A program made the position numbers and the translations under genes. 64,000 nt of DNA from JBCDAP01 sp038747915 (GTDB taxonomy: Bacteria; Planctomycetota; Phycisphaerae; Phycisphaerales; UBA1924): positions 1-64,000 of the forward strand of contig JBCDJJ010000010.1 in assembly GCA_038747915.1 (NCBI GenBank), given 5' to 3'. Shown here piece after piece: positions 1 to 9,029 of the stretch (its first letter is position 1; each line of letters begins with the position of its first letter). The notes under the pieces are model-generated. The model saw only the letters and a program-made list of their open reading frames with translations. It did no database searches and had not been told where the DNA came from.

Positions 1-552
1 GCCTTCGACCAGACCGCAACCCCCGCACCCACGCCCGGTGACGCACTCGCCCAAGCGATCGCCGGATTACCCGTCGTGGTGCCGCGTGCGGTGCCGATCG
101 AGCTCGCGCCGGACACCGGCGCGCGCGCGGTGGTCGAACTCGAGGCGAGCGAGCGGCGATGGGGCGAGACGCAGTGGCTCGGCCCGATCACCGGTCAGGG
201 ACCACGCCCCGAGCCCAACATCGGCCGCGACTGGGTGGACGGCCCCTGGCCGATCGTGGTGGCGAGCGAAGCCAACGGCGCGCGCACGGTGATCGTCGGT
301 GGCCCGCTGTGGTTTGCTGATCGTTTAGTGGCGACAGGCGCGGCGCCGGGCAACGCCGCGTTGCTCGATGCCTCGCTCACGTGGCTCGGTGGGCGGGATG
401 ATCTGCTGGCCCCGAACGCCGATGCCCGCGCGGTCCCGCGGATCCCGGCGCTGAGCCCATCGCGGCGTGCATCGGTCCGCTGGTCGCTCACGCTCGGTGT
501 GCCCGTCTTCGTCCTGCTGATCGGCGCCGCGTGGCGTGTGGTGCGCGGCTGA
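1..552 (+). CDS. GldG-like ABC-transporter auxiliary protein, C-terminal part
   Basis: The reading frame is open from the first base of the window, so the start lies upstream and about 183 residues are visible. The visible part has the end typical of GldG-type proteins (ABC-associated, gliding/export family): a 'GGPLWFADR...GNAALLDASLTWLGG' stretch, followed by a single C-terminal membrane segment near the end (VPVFVLLIGAAW). Such proteins normally stand beside ABC permease genes and, in planctomycetes, just before a DUF4340 gene, which is what follows 31 bp downstream. The family usually has a periplasmic domain anchored at both ends. The substrate is unknown. The family call comes from the C-terminal pattern and the neighbour, so it is moderate. 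Confidence 0.65.
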   Translation, partial: AFDQTATPAPTPGDALAQAIAGLPVVVPRAVPIELAPDTGARAVVELEASERRWGETQWLGPITGQGPRPEPNIGRDWVDGPWPIVVASEANGARTVIVGGPLWFADRLVATGAAPGNAALLDASLTWLGGRDDLLAPNADARAVPRIPALSPSRRASVRWSLTLGVPVFVLLIGAAWRVVRG

Positions 553-583
553 GACTCCGCACCGCCACGTACACTGGTCAACT

Positions 584-2131
584 ATGTCATGGCGCGCCAT
601 CTTCGTCTTCGCGGTGATCGTGATCCTGGCCGGCGGCGCCTGGGTCGGTGTCACATGGTGGGGCAAAGCCGCGTCGACACCGGGCCGTACCACCGGGCAG
701 ATCGTCGAGGTCGAGCCGAGCGATGTCGTGGCCCTTCGGCTTGAACTCCCAGATGAGACCGCCCCACTCGAGTACAGCCGCTCGGAAGAAGCGGGGTGGG
801 TCGAGTTGCTGGCCGACGGTGTGCCGTGGCCCGTGGCGAGTGGCCGCGTGGATCGTTTGCTCCGCCAGGTTCACTCGGTCGGCGTCGATCCGACGATCAC
901 CGGCCGGCCACGCGACCCGATCGTCGCCACGCTCACCGATCGCGCCGGCGCCCAGCACATCGCCAGGATCGGCACAGCACCCATCGGCGGCCGCGTGATC
1001 GTGCGATCCGGCGATGGCGCGAGCGGCACCACCACGACCGATCTGCTCGACGCCGTGACCCGACCATCACCACGCTCGTGGCGCGACGGGCGGGCGATGC
1101 CGAATATCTCCCCTGGGCGCGATGCGCGGGTGTCCATCGACGTTGCAGGGCACCGGCTCGAACTCGCCCGCGTCGGGCGGGCGTGGACACTCCGCGCCCC
1201 GGCGGTCGCCCGGGCCGACGAGAGCGCCGTGTCGCAGCTCTTCGCGCGGCTGGGCGGGCTCCGCATCGATGAGTTCGATCTATCGGATAGCCCACGCACC
1301 CGCACGGAACGCGCCGCGCACGGGCTCGCCGAGCCCATCGCGCGCGTGGTGATCGAGCGTGACGACCGGGTTGCCTCGGGCAACGGCGAGGTCGGAACGG
1401 TCACGCATGAGACCCACCTGACCATCGGCGCAACGACCAACGACGGCGCGGTGTGGGCCGACCCCGGGCTCGGCGGCCACCTGCTGCTGCGACTCAACGG
1501 AACATCGGGCTTAGAACTCGCGCAGGATGCCGTCGGCACTGTCGAGCAGTACCTCGCACGCACCGCGCTCGGTGTACCACCCGCGGACATCGCCGAAATC
1601 CTCCTCGACCCGACCGGCACCGAGTCGCGGACGTTCACGCGAGATCTGTCTCGATGGCGCGAACCGATCAGCGAACAAGCCGAGTCGGCCCAGGAGCCCG
1701 CGCCGCTACCAAGCGAGGAGGAGCGCCAGGGCGAACGCAACTCGGGCACGCAGACCGACTCCGACGCGGAGGCAGAAGCCGGCCCGCCCGCCACACCAGA
1801 GCCACCACAACCGCTTGACCGAACACGCGAGATCAACCGGTTGCTCCGGTTCTTGACCAGCGTGGAGGCCGAACCATCCCTCCACCGCGATCACGCGCCA
1901 CGCGTCCTTGCGACGCTGACCCTCATCGGCCGCGCCGGCGAGCCCGCCTCGACGCTCGGTGTGCACACCGCCCCAAATGGTCAGCTCGTGCTTGCGGACG
2001 CGTCCGTGATGTGGACCTACGGCCTCGAAGCGACCACGCTGCCGGTGCTGCTCGCCGAGTTGCTCGCCGACCCCCAGCCGCCCGAACCGCCCGCCACCGG
2101 TCAGGCAGGCACCGACACGCCGGTCAAGTAA
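584..2131 (+). CDS. DUF4340 domain-containing membrane-anchored protein
   Basis: A 515-residue protein with an N-terminal membrane anchor (about residues 4-24, IFVFAVIVILAGGAWVGV), then a long extracytoplasmic region of DUF4340 type. A Pro/Glu-rich linker (about residues 370-410, EPAPLPSEEERQGERN and following) separates two similar halves. The ATG at 584 (MSWRAIF) is preferred to the in-frame GTG at 536, because the latter lies inside the upstream gene and the anchor follows the ATG directly. DUF4340 proteins are found with GldG-like ABC systems, and the pair here is probably one operon (31 bp gap). The molecular role is unknown. The last 31 bp overlap convergently with the ribD gene on the other strand. 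Confidence 0.75.
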   Translation: MSWRAIFVFAVIVILAGGAWVGVTWWGKAASTPGRTTGQIVEVEPSDVVALRLELPDETAPLEYSRSEEAGWVELLADGVPWPVASGRVDRLLRQVHSVGVDPTITGRPRDPIVATLTDRAGAQHIARIGTAPIGGRVIVRSGDGASGTTTTDLLDAVTRPSPRSWRDGRAMPNISPGRDARVSIDVAGHRLELARVGRAWTLRAPAVARADESAVSQLFARLGGLRIDEFDLSDSPRTRTERAAHGLAEPIARVVIERDDRVASGNGEVGTVTHETHLTIGATTNDGAVWADPGLGGHLLLRLNGTSGLELAQDAVGTVEQYLARTALGVPPADIAEILLDPTGTESRTFTRDLSRWREPISEQAESAQEPAPLPSEEERQGERNSGTQTDSDAEAEAGPPATPEPPQPLDRTREINRLLRFLTSVEAEPSLHRDHAPRVLATLTLIGRAGEPASTLGVHTAPNGQLVLADASVMWTYGLEATTLPVLLAELLADPQPPEPPATGQAGTDTPVK

Positions 2132-3240
2132 CGCAGCTCGAGATCATCTCCCCAGCGCCGCACACGCTCGAGCGTCCACCGCGGCGCATCGGAGATGTCC
2201 GCAAGTGAGGCACCTCCAAGCGGCGGAATGGCCTCGCCGTCGCCCAGCACACGGGGCGCGATGAACACCCGAGCCTCGTCGATCAGCCGGTGATCGTGAA
2301 ACCGCGAGAGCACCCCCGGGCCAGCCTCGATCAGCACGTTCGTGGCATCGTGCGATGTGGCCAGCCAAGAGAGAACCTCACGCAGATCGACCTCTCCGTC
2401 CCCGCCCAGTGCCGGCGCCGCACGGAGTTCCACACCGGCATCTCTGAGATGCTGCGCACGATCACTCCCGAGCACGGCCTCGTCGGCAGCGATCGCACAC
2501 ACCGGTTGATCACGCGACGTGCGCACAAGCGACGAATCGAGCGCAAGCTCGAGGTGCGGATCGATCACCACGCGGCGCGCCGCACGACGCACCACGACAT
2601 CACGCGCCGTCAGCATCGGATCGTCATCGCGGACCGTGCCGATCCCCGTCAGAATCGCATCGACCCGGCCGCGCAGGCGGTGCACCGCTCGGCGCGATCG
2701 CTCGTTCGAGATCCACTTCGACCGCCGCGCGCGCGTGGCCACTCGGCCGTCGATCGTCTGCGCCCACTTCGCGATCACCCATGGCAGCCCGGTCGTCATG
2801 CGTTTCACGAAGGGATCGCTGAGTCGCGTCGCGATGCGGCTGGCCGAGGAGCACTCCGCCTCGATGCCCGCCCCACGGAGCCGCGCCGCACCACCCTGCG
2901 CGATGGGGTTCGGATCCGCTCGTGCGAAGACGACACGGTCGACACCCGCCCCGATCAGTGCTTCGGCGCACGGTGGAGTTCGTCCTGTGTGCGCACACGG
3001 CTCGAGCGTGACATACGCCGTCGCACCACGCATGTCGATGCCGAGCGTGCGGCACCGTGCGATCGCGGCCGCCTCGGCATGCGGCCCCCCGTAGCGCGCA
3101 TGGCGGGCGATCGCGAGCACCGCATCGCCGCGGGCGAGCACACACCCCACCGCGGGGTTGGGCTCGACCCGACCGAGCCCCCGCGCCCCGGCGCGCGCCG
3201 CCCGGGAGAGCATCGACGCTGCAACGGCCTCGGTGCTCAT
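2101..3240 (-). CDS. ribD: RibD: riboflavin deaminase/reductase
   Basis: Bifunctional cytoplasmic enzyme of riboflavin synthesis. It deaminates diaminohydroxyphosphoribosylaminopyrimidine and then reduces the ribosyl side chain with NADPH. The 379 residues match the family length. The deaminase domain shows the zinc motif HAE (H54) and PCxHTGRTPPC (C82, C91). The reductase domain follows from about residue 150, with 'WAQTIDGRVAT' and a 'SNERSRRAVHRLRGRVDAI' segment. The ATG at 3240 shares an ATGA overlap with the stop of the upstream RNase HII-like gene, which implies translational coupling. The longer frame reaching 3378 would lie inside that gene and was not used. No FMN riboswitch was recognised nearby. 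Confidence 0.95.
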   Translation of the reverse strand: MSTEAVAASMLSRAARAGARGLGRVEPNPAVGCVLARGDAVLAIARHARYGGPHAEAAAIARCRTLGIDMRGATAYVTLEPCAHTGRTPPCAEALIGAGVDRVVFARADPNPIAQGGAARLRGAGIEAECSSASRIATRLSDPFVKRMTTGLPWVIAKWAQTIDGRVATRARRSKWISNERSRRAVHRLRGRVDAILTGIGTVRDDDPMLTARDVVVRRAARRVVIDPHLELALDSSLVRTSRDQPVCAIAADEAVLGSDRAQHLRDAGVELRAAPALGGDGEVDLREVLSWLATSHDATNVLIEAGPGVLSRFHDHRLIDEARVFIAPRVLGDGEAIPPLGGASLADISDAPRWTLERVRRWGDDLELRYLTGVSVPA

Positions 3241-4415
3241 GCCCGCCTCACGAGGTGGGCGCGTGTGCCATCGTCGAAGTGACCGCCGAGCGCCGCCGAC
3301 ACATCGCCCAACCACCGGCCGGCATCGGTCGCATAGCCCGCCGTCGGCTTGAGTCCCTCCACCTTGGCCGACCACCACCGGTTGAAACGAAGCATGGCGA
3401 GCTCACGCACGAACTTCGCGGTCATCGAAGCGAGCGCCACCGGCAGACTCGACGACTCGGCCCGCACGCGGAACTCGATCCGCATCGCCCGATCATCACC
3501 CGGTGGGTCGCGCACCAGGTACGCGCTCACCTCACCGGACTCATCAAGAGTCTCGATCGCGGTGTCCGGGAGCGCCCCCGCGAGCGCCGAGGCGTACTTA
3601 GTACGGCCGCCTTGCCGATCGACGACGACGAGCGTCGGCGCACCACCCGACCCGCTCGGTGTCATGGCCCACGCACGCCTCAGCAGCCGGCCGACCAGGC
3701 GGAATGCCACACGCGATTTCGGGCCGAGCTCCGCCACCATCGCATTGAATACCGCCTCGCTCGCTGCCTCGCACCACAGCCCAGCGGGCCGCAGATGGGC
3801 GTGATCGAGCGCGCGGGAGAGACGAGCACGGATGACCGCGAGCTGATCGTGCGTGTGGGCGATCGGCATGGGCGCCGGCTCGCCGGCGTACCACGGGCAG
3901 CGGTGAGCGCGGTGCTCGCTCGGCACGCTGAACAAACCCTCACCTGCACCGAGGTGACCGATCAACGACGCATCATCATCGATCTCGGCGTCGATCGTCA
4001 GACGGGCCCACGTCAGCACACCGCGCTCCAGGAACACCAACGGGTGGCGGCGGACGGTGTCGCTCGCGAGCTTGAGCTGCTTCGAGTCGGCGATCGGAAC
4101 CGTCAGCTCATCGACCCCAGCCCTGGAGCGGGCCACCACAGGAGCGAGCAACGCCCACACCGGCTCGCCTGGGTCGACCGACGCCGGCACCACGAGACCG
4201 CACGCCGCCACGCAGAGCGGCCCCAGACGCGGGCCATAGCCCGCCTCGTCGATGCCGACGATCAGCCGCGTACCCGCGTGGCCCGGCCCACGCTCGGGCA
4301 AACCCGCTTCAACGACCGGACACGGCTCGCGAGGTACACCATCCACCGCTTCAGTGTCATCGCCGTCGCGCGTCGGCACAAGGGCCACCACCACCGACCG
4401 ACCCAGCACGAGCAC
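3237..4415 (-). CDS. RNase HII-like protein, enlarged and divergent
   Basis: The core carries the RNase HII signatures in order: GIDEAGYGPRLGPL (D56, E57), ADSKQL (D110), 'LVVVDRQGG', an 'SMTAKFVRELAMLRF' helix like the ASIxAKVxRD helix, and 'AGYATDA' like GYPT. RNase HII cuts RNA in RNA/DNA hybrids, but this protein has 392 residues against about 200 for typical RnhB. It has about 100 extra residues in the middle (WYAGEPAPMPI and following), and a Glu (RAESSSLP) stands where the fourth acidic residue is usually Asp. The activity is therefore uncertain. The start is uncertain too: 4415 is a GTG, and later GTG/TTG codons before residue 50 are possible. Its stop overlaps the ribD ATG. Confidence 0.7.
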   Translation of the reverse strand: MLVLGRSVVVALVPTRDGDDTEAVDGVPREPCPVVEAGLPERGPGHAGTRLIVGIDEAGYGPRLGPLCVAACGLVVPASVDPGEPVWALLAPVVARSRAGVDELTVPIADSKQLKLASDTVRRHPLVFLERGVLTWARLTIDAEIDDDASLIGHLGAGEGLFSVPSEHRAHRCPWYAGEPAPMPIAHTHDQLAVIRARLSRALDHAHLRPAGLWCEAASEAVFNAMVAELGPKSRVAFRLVGRLLRRAWAMTPSGSGGAPTLVVVDRQGGRTKYASALAGALPDTAIETLDESGEVSAYLVRDPPGDDRAMRIEFRVRAESSSLPVALASMTAKFVRELAMLRFNRWWSAKVEGLKPTAGYATDAGRWLGDVSAALGGHFDDGTRAHLVRRA

Positions 4416-4453
4416 CGAGCTGCCCGATTAGCGGTGAGGTCAGGGGCTTGAGA

Positions 4454-5752
4454 TCAGGGGTCGATGTCGCGACCGCGGATCCCGCCGTAGGTCGACTGGA
4501 AATACGCGTGGTGCTGCGACCCGTCCGGCAGGCTATACCAGGGGAGTTCGTCCCCCATGCCGACGATCTCCTCGAGGGGGCCAGCATCCTCGACAGGCGA
4601 GGGGGTGCTGAACCCATCCTGGGTGGCCTCGGCACGGATCGCGCTGCCGTCGGCGAGCGCCAGGGTCGTGATCGCGCCCGCCTGGAACCAGTAGTCCCGG
4701 CTCGGACGGTGCAGCGACTCCTGCATGAAGAACAGCACCTTGGCCGCTGGGTAGGTCACGTCGGAGAGCGTGTTGGTCTTCGCGTAGCGGATCCAAGCGT
4801 TATCGGAGGGGTCGCTCACCGTGGTCCACGACGAACCCTCTTCCCACCAGGAGCGATCCTCATTCGGTGCAGCACTACCGCTCCCATCGGCGATCACCGC
4901 GATCAACTCATCGCGATCGACGCCATCACGTGGTCGAAACGTCCAGATATCAGGGTCGGTGATCGCAGCGGTCACGTATCGGTACGACGGCGCGTAGAAG
5001 CCGAGATCCGAAGGCAACCCGCGGTTATCGAGTGAATCCGCGACACCAGTGGGAAACTCGCTCGGGTTCGGGGTGAACGTATCGGCGATTCCTCCACGTC
5101 CGTCGATGCCACGGAACTCGCTCTTTGCAGCGGCCCACGACTCGAGCGACCGCCCTTGCGGATCGGATGGCGATGCCAGAACTTCGTTGAGAATGGCGAG
5201 CCCATCTTCACCACTGATCTCGTCTCCAAACAACATCCAGTACATGTTGTAGAGCGATGCGTTGCGCATAAACGCCGGAGAGTTGCCCTGGAGCCGTTCT
5301 TCGCGGCGATCAACCTCCCCACCATCGTTGTAACCAACGAACGTTGAGGCCATCGGTGCCACCATGGTCGGCACCCCGTGGTCGGTCCCTGTCTCTCCAG
5401 CGACGGCGACACCCGGGATAGCAAAGCCATTCACTGGCGTGTCAACACCACCGAAAGTGCGAGACGGTCCGCGCGGCGGCCCGAAGATCGCGTACTCGAG
5501 TGGCGTTGTCGCGGTCGACCGCGGCGCGTTCGGGAGGGCATCGCGGTTCCTGCTCGCGTAGTTCTGCACACCGATCGCGTGCTGCTTCTGGTTGTTCACA
5601 CAGACCGTGACCCGGGCTTCCCGACGGAGTGCCCCAGCGGTCGGCAGCAGGATGCCGATCAGCAGCGCAATGATGGCGACCGCGAGGAGCGTCTCGACGA
5701 GAGTGAATGCCGAGGCGCGGCGCACTAGCTGGCGACGACGAACAGGTCGCAT
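4454..5752 (-). CDS. Prepilin-type (pseudopilin-like) secreted protein
   Basis: The N-terminus is a class III (type IV pilin/type II pseudopilin) signal: basic residues (MRPVRRRQLVRR), then AFTLVETLLAVAIIALLIGILLP, so a prepilin peptidase would cut before the Phe. The large C-terminal domain (432 residues in all) is of the planctomycete prepilin-like type and ends 'GGIRGRDIDP'. The ATG at 5752 has a strong ribosome site (GAGGAGG) about 5 bases upstream, so the longer frame to 5776 is rejected. The next gene upstream is a clear paralogue with the same 'VCVNNQKQHAIGVQNYA' / 'LCTNNQKQHAIGVQNYA' block, so the pair is a tandem duplication. It is probably displayed at the surface or is part of a pseudopilus; the exact role is unknown. 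Confidence 0.8.
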   Translation of the reverse strand: MRPVRRRQLVRRASAFTLVETLLAVAIIALLIGILLPTAGALRREARVTVCVNNQKQHAIGVQNYASRNRDALPNAPRSTATTPLEYAIFGPPRGPSRTFGGVDTPVNGFAIPGVAVAGETGTDHGVPTMVAPMASTFVGYNDGGEVDRREERLQGNSPAFMRNASLYNMYWMLFGDEISGEDGLAILNEVLASPSDPQGRSLESWAAAKSEFRGIDGRGGIADTFTPNPSEFPTGVADSLDNRGLPSDLGFYAPSYRYVTAAITDPDIWTFRPRDGVDRDELIAVIADGSGSAAPNEDRSWWEEGSSWTTVSDPSDNAWIRYAKTNTLSDVTYPAAKVLFFMQESLHRPSRDYWFQAGAITTLALADGSAIRAEATQDGFSTPSPVEDAGPLEEIVGMGDELPWYSLPDGSQHHAYFQSTYGGIRGRDIDP

Positions 5753-5904
5753 CGTTCCTCCTCGCTCACGTGCCACCGAGAGAGAGCAGGAGCGAATTCA
5801 TCGCACATGTGCGAGAAACTGCAACGCTCCCGCACCTCGGCTCGACTCTCCGGATCACCAGGCGATCACACACACCAAAGCGCGGTGCATCGCAACAGTC
5901 GGAC

Positions 5905-7218
5905 TCAGTTCCCGCGATCGAGATCACGACCAGCGATGCCGCCGAGCGTGGTCTGGAAGGTCGCGTGGAACTGCTGCTCGGTGCTGCCCGAACCGCCATC
6001 GGCGACCGCGACGGAGTACCACCGAACATCCTGGTTGTCGGTGAGGTCGCCGTCCCAGGAATCCGGAGCGCCACGGAGCATCGGGCCGGCGTTCTCCGCC
6101 GGGGCGGGGTTCAGACCATCCTGATCGGCACGGGCACGGGTCGCGCTGCCGTCAGCGAGCGCCAGTGTGCTGACAGCACCGGATTCGAACCAGAAATCAC
6201 GGTTCGGGGTGTGGCGGGCTTCCTGGAGGAAGAAGAGCACCTTCGACGAGGGGAAGCCGACGTTCGCCATGCGGTTCGCGCGGACGTACCGGCCCCAGTT
6301 GTTCTCTGTCGGATCATTACTGGGGCGCCATGCCGGGTTGTCCTCGAACCACTCCGAGTCGGCGTTCTCCTCGCCGGGCAGCACAGAGTTGTACATGCCG
6401 CGGTCCGTCGCGGAGGGACGGAAGGTCCAGATGTTCGAGGTTGTCACCGCGGACGTCACGTAGCGGTACGACGGCGAATACATACCGAGCCCAGCATTAA
6501 AACCGGCCGCTTCAAGCCCATCTATAAAGTCCTGCGAGTTGTTACCAACTGGGTTGAACGCGTTCGCGTTGCCATCGCCGTTGACACCACGGAAACTCGA
6601 CTGAGCGATGGACCATGTCTCGATGGTCTGCCCCTGAGGATCGGAGGGGGTTGTGAAGACCTCCTGGAGCAGCTGAAGGCCAGAACCCTCGACCATGAAC
6701 GGGCCGACGACCATCCAGTACATGTTGTACATGGTGGCGTTCTTCATGAAGAGCGGTGTTTCTTCGAAGTCAGGATCGTTGCGGCGATCGAACTGACCCT
6801 CGCTCGCGATGCTCACCAGCGACGCCTCCATCGGAGCGCCCATCGTTGCTATGCCGTAGCCAGGGTTTCCTTCGGCGTGGTCTTCGGTCGAGCCCTCGCC
6901 AGGAATCGCAAACCCGTTGAACTCCGTGTTGACACCGCCAAAGAGCTTGGCGATCTCGCCGCGTGCACCGACGAGGCCCTCCTCAGCATCGTCCGCGGGC
7001 TGAGCACGGGGGGCGTTGGGCAGCTCGTCGTCGTTGCCCGCGGCGTAGTTCTGCACACCGATGGCATGCTGCTTCTGGTTGTTGGTGCAGAGCGTGATGC
7101 GGGCCTCACGGCGGACCGTGCCGAGCGCGGGCAGCAGGATGCCGATGAGCAGGGCGATGATCGCGACGACAACGAGCAGCTCGATGAGCGTGAAAGCGCG
7201 GCGGGTCCGTGCGGGCAT
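5905..7218 (-). CDS. Prepilin-type (pseudopilin-like) secreted protein, paralogue
   Basis: A 437-residue paralogue of the downstream gene. The N-terminus MPARTRRAFTLIELLVVVAI is a textbook prepilin signal with hydrophobic helix, cleaved before Phe. Shared blocks include TNNQKQHAIGVQNYAAGN, 'MYNMYWMVVGP', 'YSPSYRYVTSAVT', 'KVLFFLQEARH' and the C-terminal 'GGIAGRDLDRGN'. The start codon at 7218 is preceded by a GGAGA ribosome site. The two genes are separated by 152 bp and read the same way, so co-transcription is plausible. Such proteins are numerous in planctomycetes, and their functions (pseudopilus tips, surface display) are mostly unproven. Confidence 0.85.
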   Translation of the reverse strand: MPARTRRAFTLIELLVVVAIIALLIGILLPALGTVRREARITLCTNNQKQHAIGVQNYAAGNDDELPNAPRAQPADDAEEGLVGARGEIAKLFGGVNTEFNGFAIPGEGSTEDHAEGNPGYGIATMGAPMEASLVSIASEGQFDRRNDPDFEETPLFMKNATMYNMYWMVVGPFMVEGSGLQLLQEVFTTPSDPQGQTIETWSIAQSSFRGVNGDGNANAFNPVGNNSQDFIDGLEAAGFNAGLGMYSPSYRYVTSAVTTSNIWTFRPSATDRGMYNSVLPGEENADSEWFEDNPAWRPSNDPTENNWGRYVRANRMANVGFPSSKVLFFLQEARHTPNRDFWFESGAVSTLALADGSATRARADQDGLNPAPAENAGPMLRGAPDSWDGDLTDNQDVRWYSVAVADGGSGSTEQQFHATFQTTLGGIAGRDLDRGN

Positions 7219-7491
7219 GCGGGCTCTCCTGAAGATCGGGCGACTCGGCGGGCAGCCTCGCCCAAGCCCCGTGGGGGCGGGTGATTGCGTGGAACGATGT
7301 GTCGATTCGATACGGGCGACGGATCGACCGGATCCGCATCGAGCCCGAGAAACTCCTCGCCCGCCATGGCGAGTCGGGCAACATAGCGAAGTGCGGGGAG
7401 CGGCTCAAGAGAGCACACATCACCCGCTTCAACCGAAACCAGGCCACCAGATCCACCGAGACGGGCCGCTGAGCGTTCCTGAGGGCCACAA

Positions 7492-7577
7492 TGCGGGTGA
7501 GAGGACTCGAACCTCCACGGGGTTTTACCCCCACTAGGACCTGAACCTAGCGCGTCTGCCAATTCCGCCACACCCGC
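7492..7577 (-). tRNA. tRNA-Leu (anticodon CAG)
   Basis: Read on the minus strand, an 86-nt cloverleaf is complete. The acceptor stem is GCGGGTG/CACCCGC with discriminator A. The D arm contains GGCGGAATTGGCAGACGC and the anticodon stem is CTAGG/CCTAG with loop TTCAGGT. The long variable arm is typical of tRNA-Leu, and the T arm contains GGTTCGAGTCC. The anticodon CAG is at 7541-7543 and reads CUG, a codon expected to be heavily used in this GC-rich genome. The 3' CCA is not encoded. The gene stands alone between the pseudopilin genes and recA. Confidence 0.96.
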
Positions 7578-7752
7578 GACGACGCCGACAGAGCCGCACA
7601 CGGTCCGTCGGGCCGGACAGGATACCACCCGTCAGACGCGGCTTCGACTCGTTGACCCGCTGACATCCCCAGCCGGGCCGAGCAATCGAGCCGAGCAGCT
7701 CGGCCGCTATCGATTCGGGCCGCCCATCGCGTCGATGAGCGGCGACGACAGC

Positions 7753-8901
7753 CTATTTCGCCCGCTTGCCCCCAGCTGCCGCTGGCGACGATGCGGGCTG
7801 CTTCTCCTCGACCTGAGCCTCGGCGGGCTTGGCCTGCTTCGCGGCATCGGCCTCGGCCTGGGCCGCCTGCTGGACGTAGCCCGGGGCTCCCTTTGCCTTG
7901 AGCACATCGATGCGGATCTCGTTGAACAGGTCCGGGTTGTCTCGCAGGAACTGCTTGACGTTCTCCCGCCCCTGACCGAGCCGCACCTCGCCGTAGCTGA
8001 ACCAGGAGCCGGATTTGTCGACGATCTGTTCGGCCACCGCGAGGTCGAGCAGGTCGCCCGTCGCCGAGATGCCCTCGTTGAACATGATGTCGAACTCGGC
8101 ATCGCGGAAGGGCGGGGCCAGCTTGTTCTTGACGACGCGGGCCCGCACACGGTTGCCGACGTTCGAGTCGCCATCCTTAATCGCCGAGATGCGGCGGATA
8201 TCGATGCGGATCGAGCTGTAGAACTTGAGCGCACGCCCACCGGTGGTGGTCTCGGGCGAGCCGAACATCACGCCGATTTTCTCGCGGATCTGGTTGATAA
8301 AGATCAGCGTGCAGCTGGTCTTGGCGATCGCGCCGGTCAGCTTCCGCAGCGCCTGGCTCATCAATCTGGCCTGCAGGCCCACGTGCGAATCACCCATCTC
8401 GCCCTCGATTTCGGCACGCGGCACAAGGGCTGCGACCGAGTCGACCACGATGGTGTCGACCGCGTTGGAGCGCACGAGCAGCTCGGCGATCTCGAGCGCC
8501 TGCTCACCCGTGTCGGGCTGAGAGACAAGCAGCTCGTCCACGTTCACGCCCAGCCGGCGGGCCCAGGAGGGGTCGAGGGCGTGCTCGGCGTCGATGAAGG
8601 CAGCGACCCCACCCTTCTTCTGACACTGGGCGACGCTGGTGAGCGCGAGGGTCGTCTTGCCGGACGACTCGGGACCGAACATCTCGACGATGCGGCCGAC
8701 CGGCAGCCCCTTGCCGCCGAGCGCGAGGTCGAGCGAGATCGTGCCGGTCGAGATGCCGGGCACGTTGGCGAAGGCGCTCTCGTCCATCTTCATGATGGAG
8801 CCCTTGCCGAAGGTCTTCTCGATCTGGCCGAGAGTACGGCCGAGGGCCGCGGCCCGCTCCTGGTGCATCGCGGCTTTCGGGTCGTCGGCGGACTTGGGCA
8901 C
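7753..8901 (-). CDS. recA: RecA recombinase
   Basis: Cytoplasmic ATP-dependent strand-exchange protein for homologous recombination, and coprotease for LexA-type repressors. Diagnostic features are Walker A GPESSGKTTLAL, the ALKFYSSIRIDIRR and SWFSYGEVRLGQGREN blocks, and a Lys/Pro/Ala-rich acidic-basic tail ending GGKRAK. The length of 382 residues fits the family (E. coli 353, with a longer tail here). The ATG at 8901 begins MPKSADDPKAAMHQERAAAL. Directly upstream are a -35/-10 pair and an SOS-like box, listed separately. No RecX or LexA gene is visible in the window. Confidence 0.98.
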   Translation of the reverse strand: MPKSADDPKAAMHQERAAALGRTLGQIEKTFGKGSIMKMDESAFANVPGISTGTISLDLALGGKGLPVGRIVEMFGPESSGKTTLALTSVAQCQKKGGVAAFIDAEHALDPSWARRLGVNVDELLVSQPDTGEQALEIAELLVRSNAVDTIVVDSVAALVPRAEIEGEMGDSHVGLQARLMSQALRKLTGAIAKTSCTLIFINQIREKIGVMFGSPETTTGGRALKFYSSIRIDIRRISAIKDGDSNVGNRVRARVVKNKLAPPFRDAEFDIMFNEGISATGDLLDLAVAEQIVDKSGSWFSYGEVRLGQGRENVKQFLRDNPDLFNEIRIDVLKAKGAPGYVQQAAQAEADAAKQAKPAEAQVEEKQPASSPAAAGGKRAK

Positions 8902-8936
8902 GGCGGTCTCCTTGGCTTCGGCGCTCGGTTGATGTC

Positions 8937-8974
8937 AGGGTAGCGAAATGGGCCCGGGATGCAAGTGTTGTTCG
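8937..8974 (-). promoter_or_regulatory. Candidate recA promoter overlapped by an SOS-like box
   Basis: On the minus strand CTTGCA (8960-8965) and TACCCT (8937-8942) stand 17 bases apart, about 36 bases before the recA ATG. The sequence CGAACAACACTTGC (8961-8974) overlaps the -35. It resembles the Gram-positive-type LexA site CGAAC-N4-GTTCG in its left half, while the right half is degenerate (CTTGC). The placement over the -35 is what a repressor site would need. There is no second copy in the window to support it. Confidence 0.4.
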
Positions 8975-9002
8975 GAATGTTTTTGGATTTTCAGAAGAGA
9001 GA

Positions 9003-9029
9003 CATCAGGCACCGGGCATCAGGCATCGG
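9003..9029. repeat. Interspersed repeat family C (CATCAGGCACC type)
   Basis: The stretch holds CATCAGGCACC, GGGCATC and AGGCATCGG in succession. A near copy lies in frame inside mnmA (15286-15310). Here it covers the end of murD: the stop TGA (9019-9021) and the preceding Asp-Ala codons are made from the GATGCCTGA of the repeat. The insertion therefore appears to have set the present C-terminus of MurD. Confidence 0.65.
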
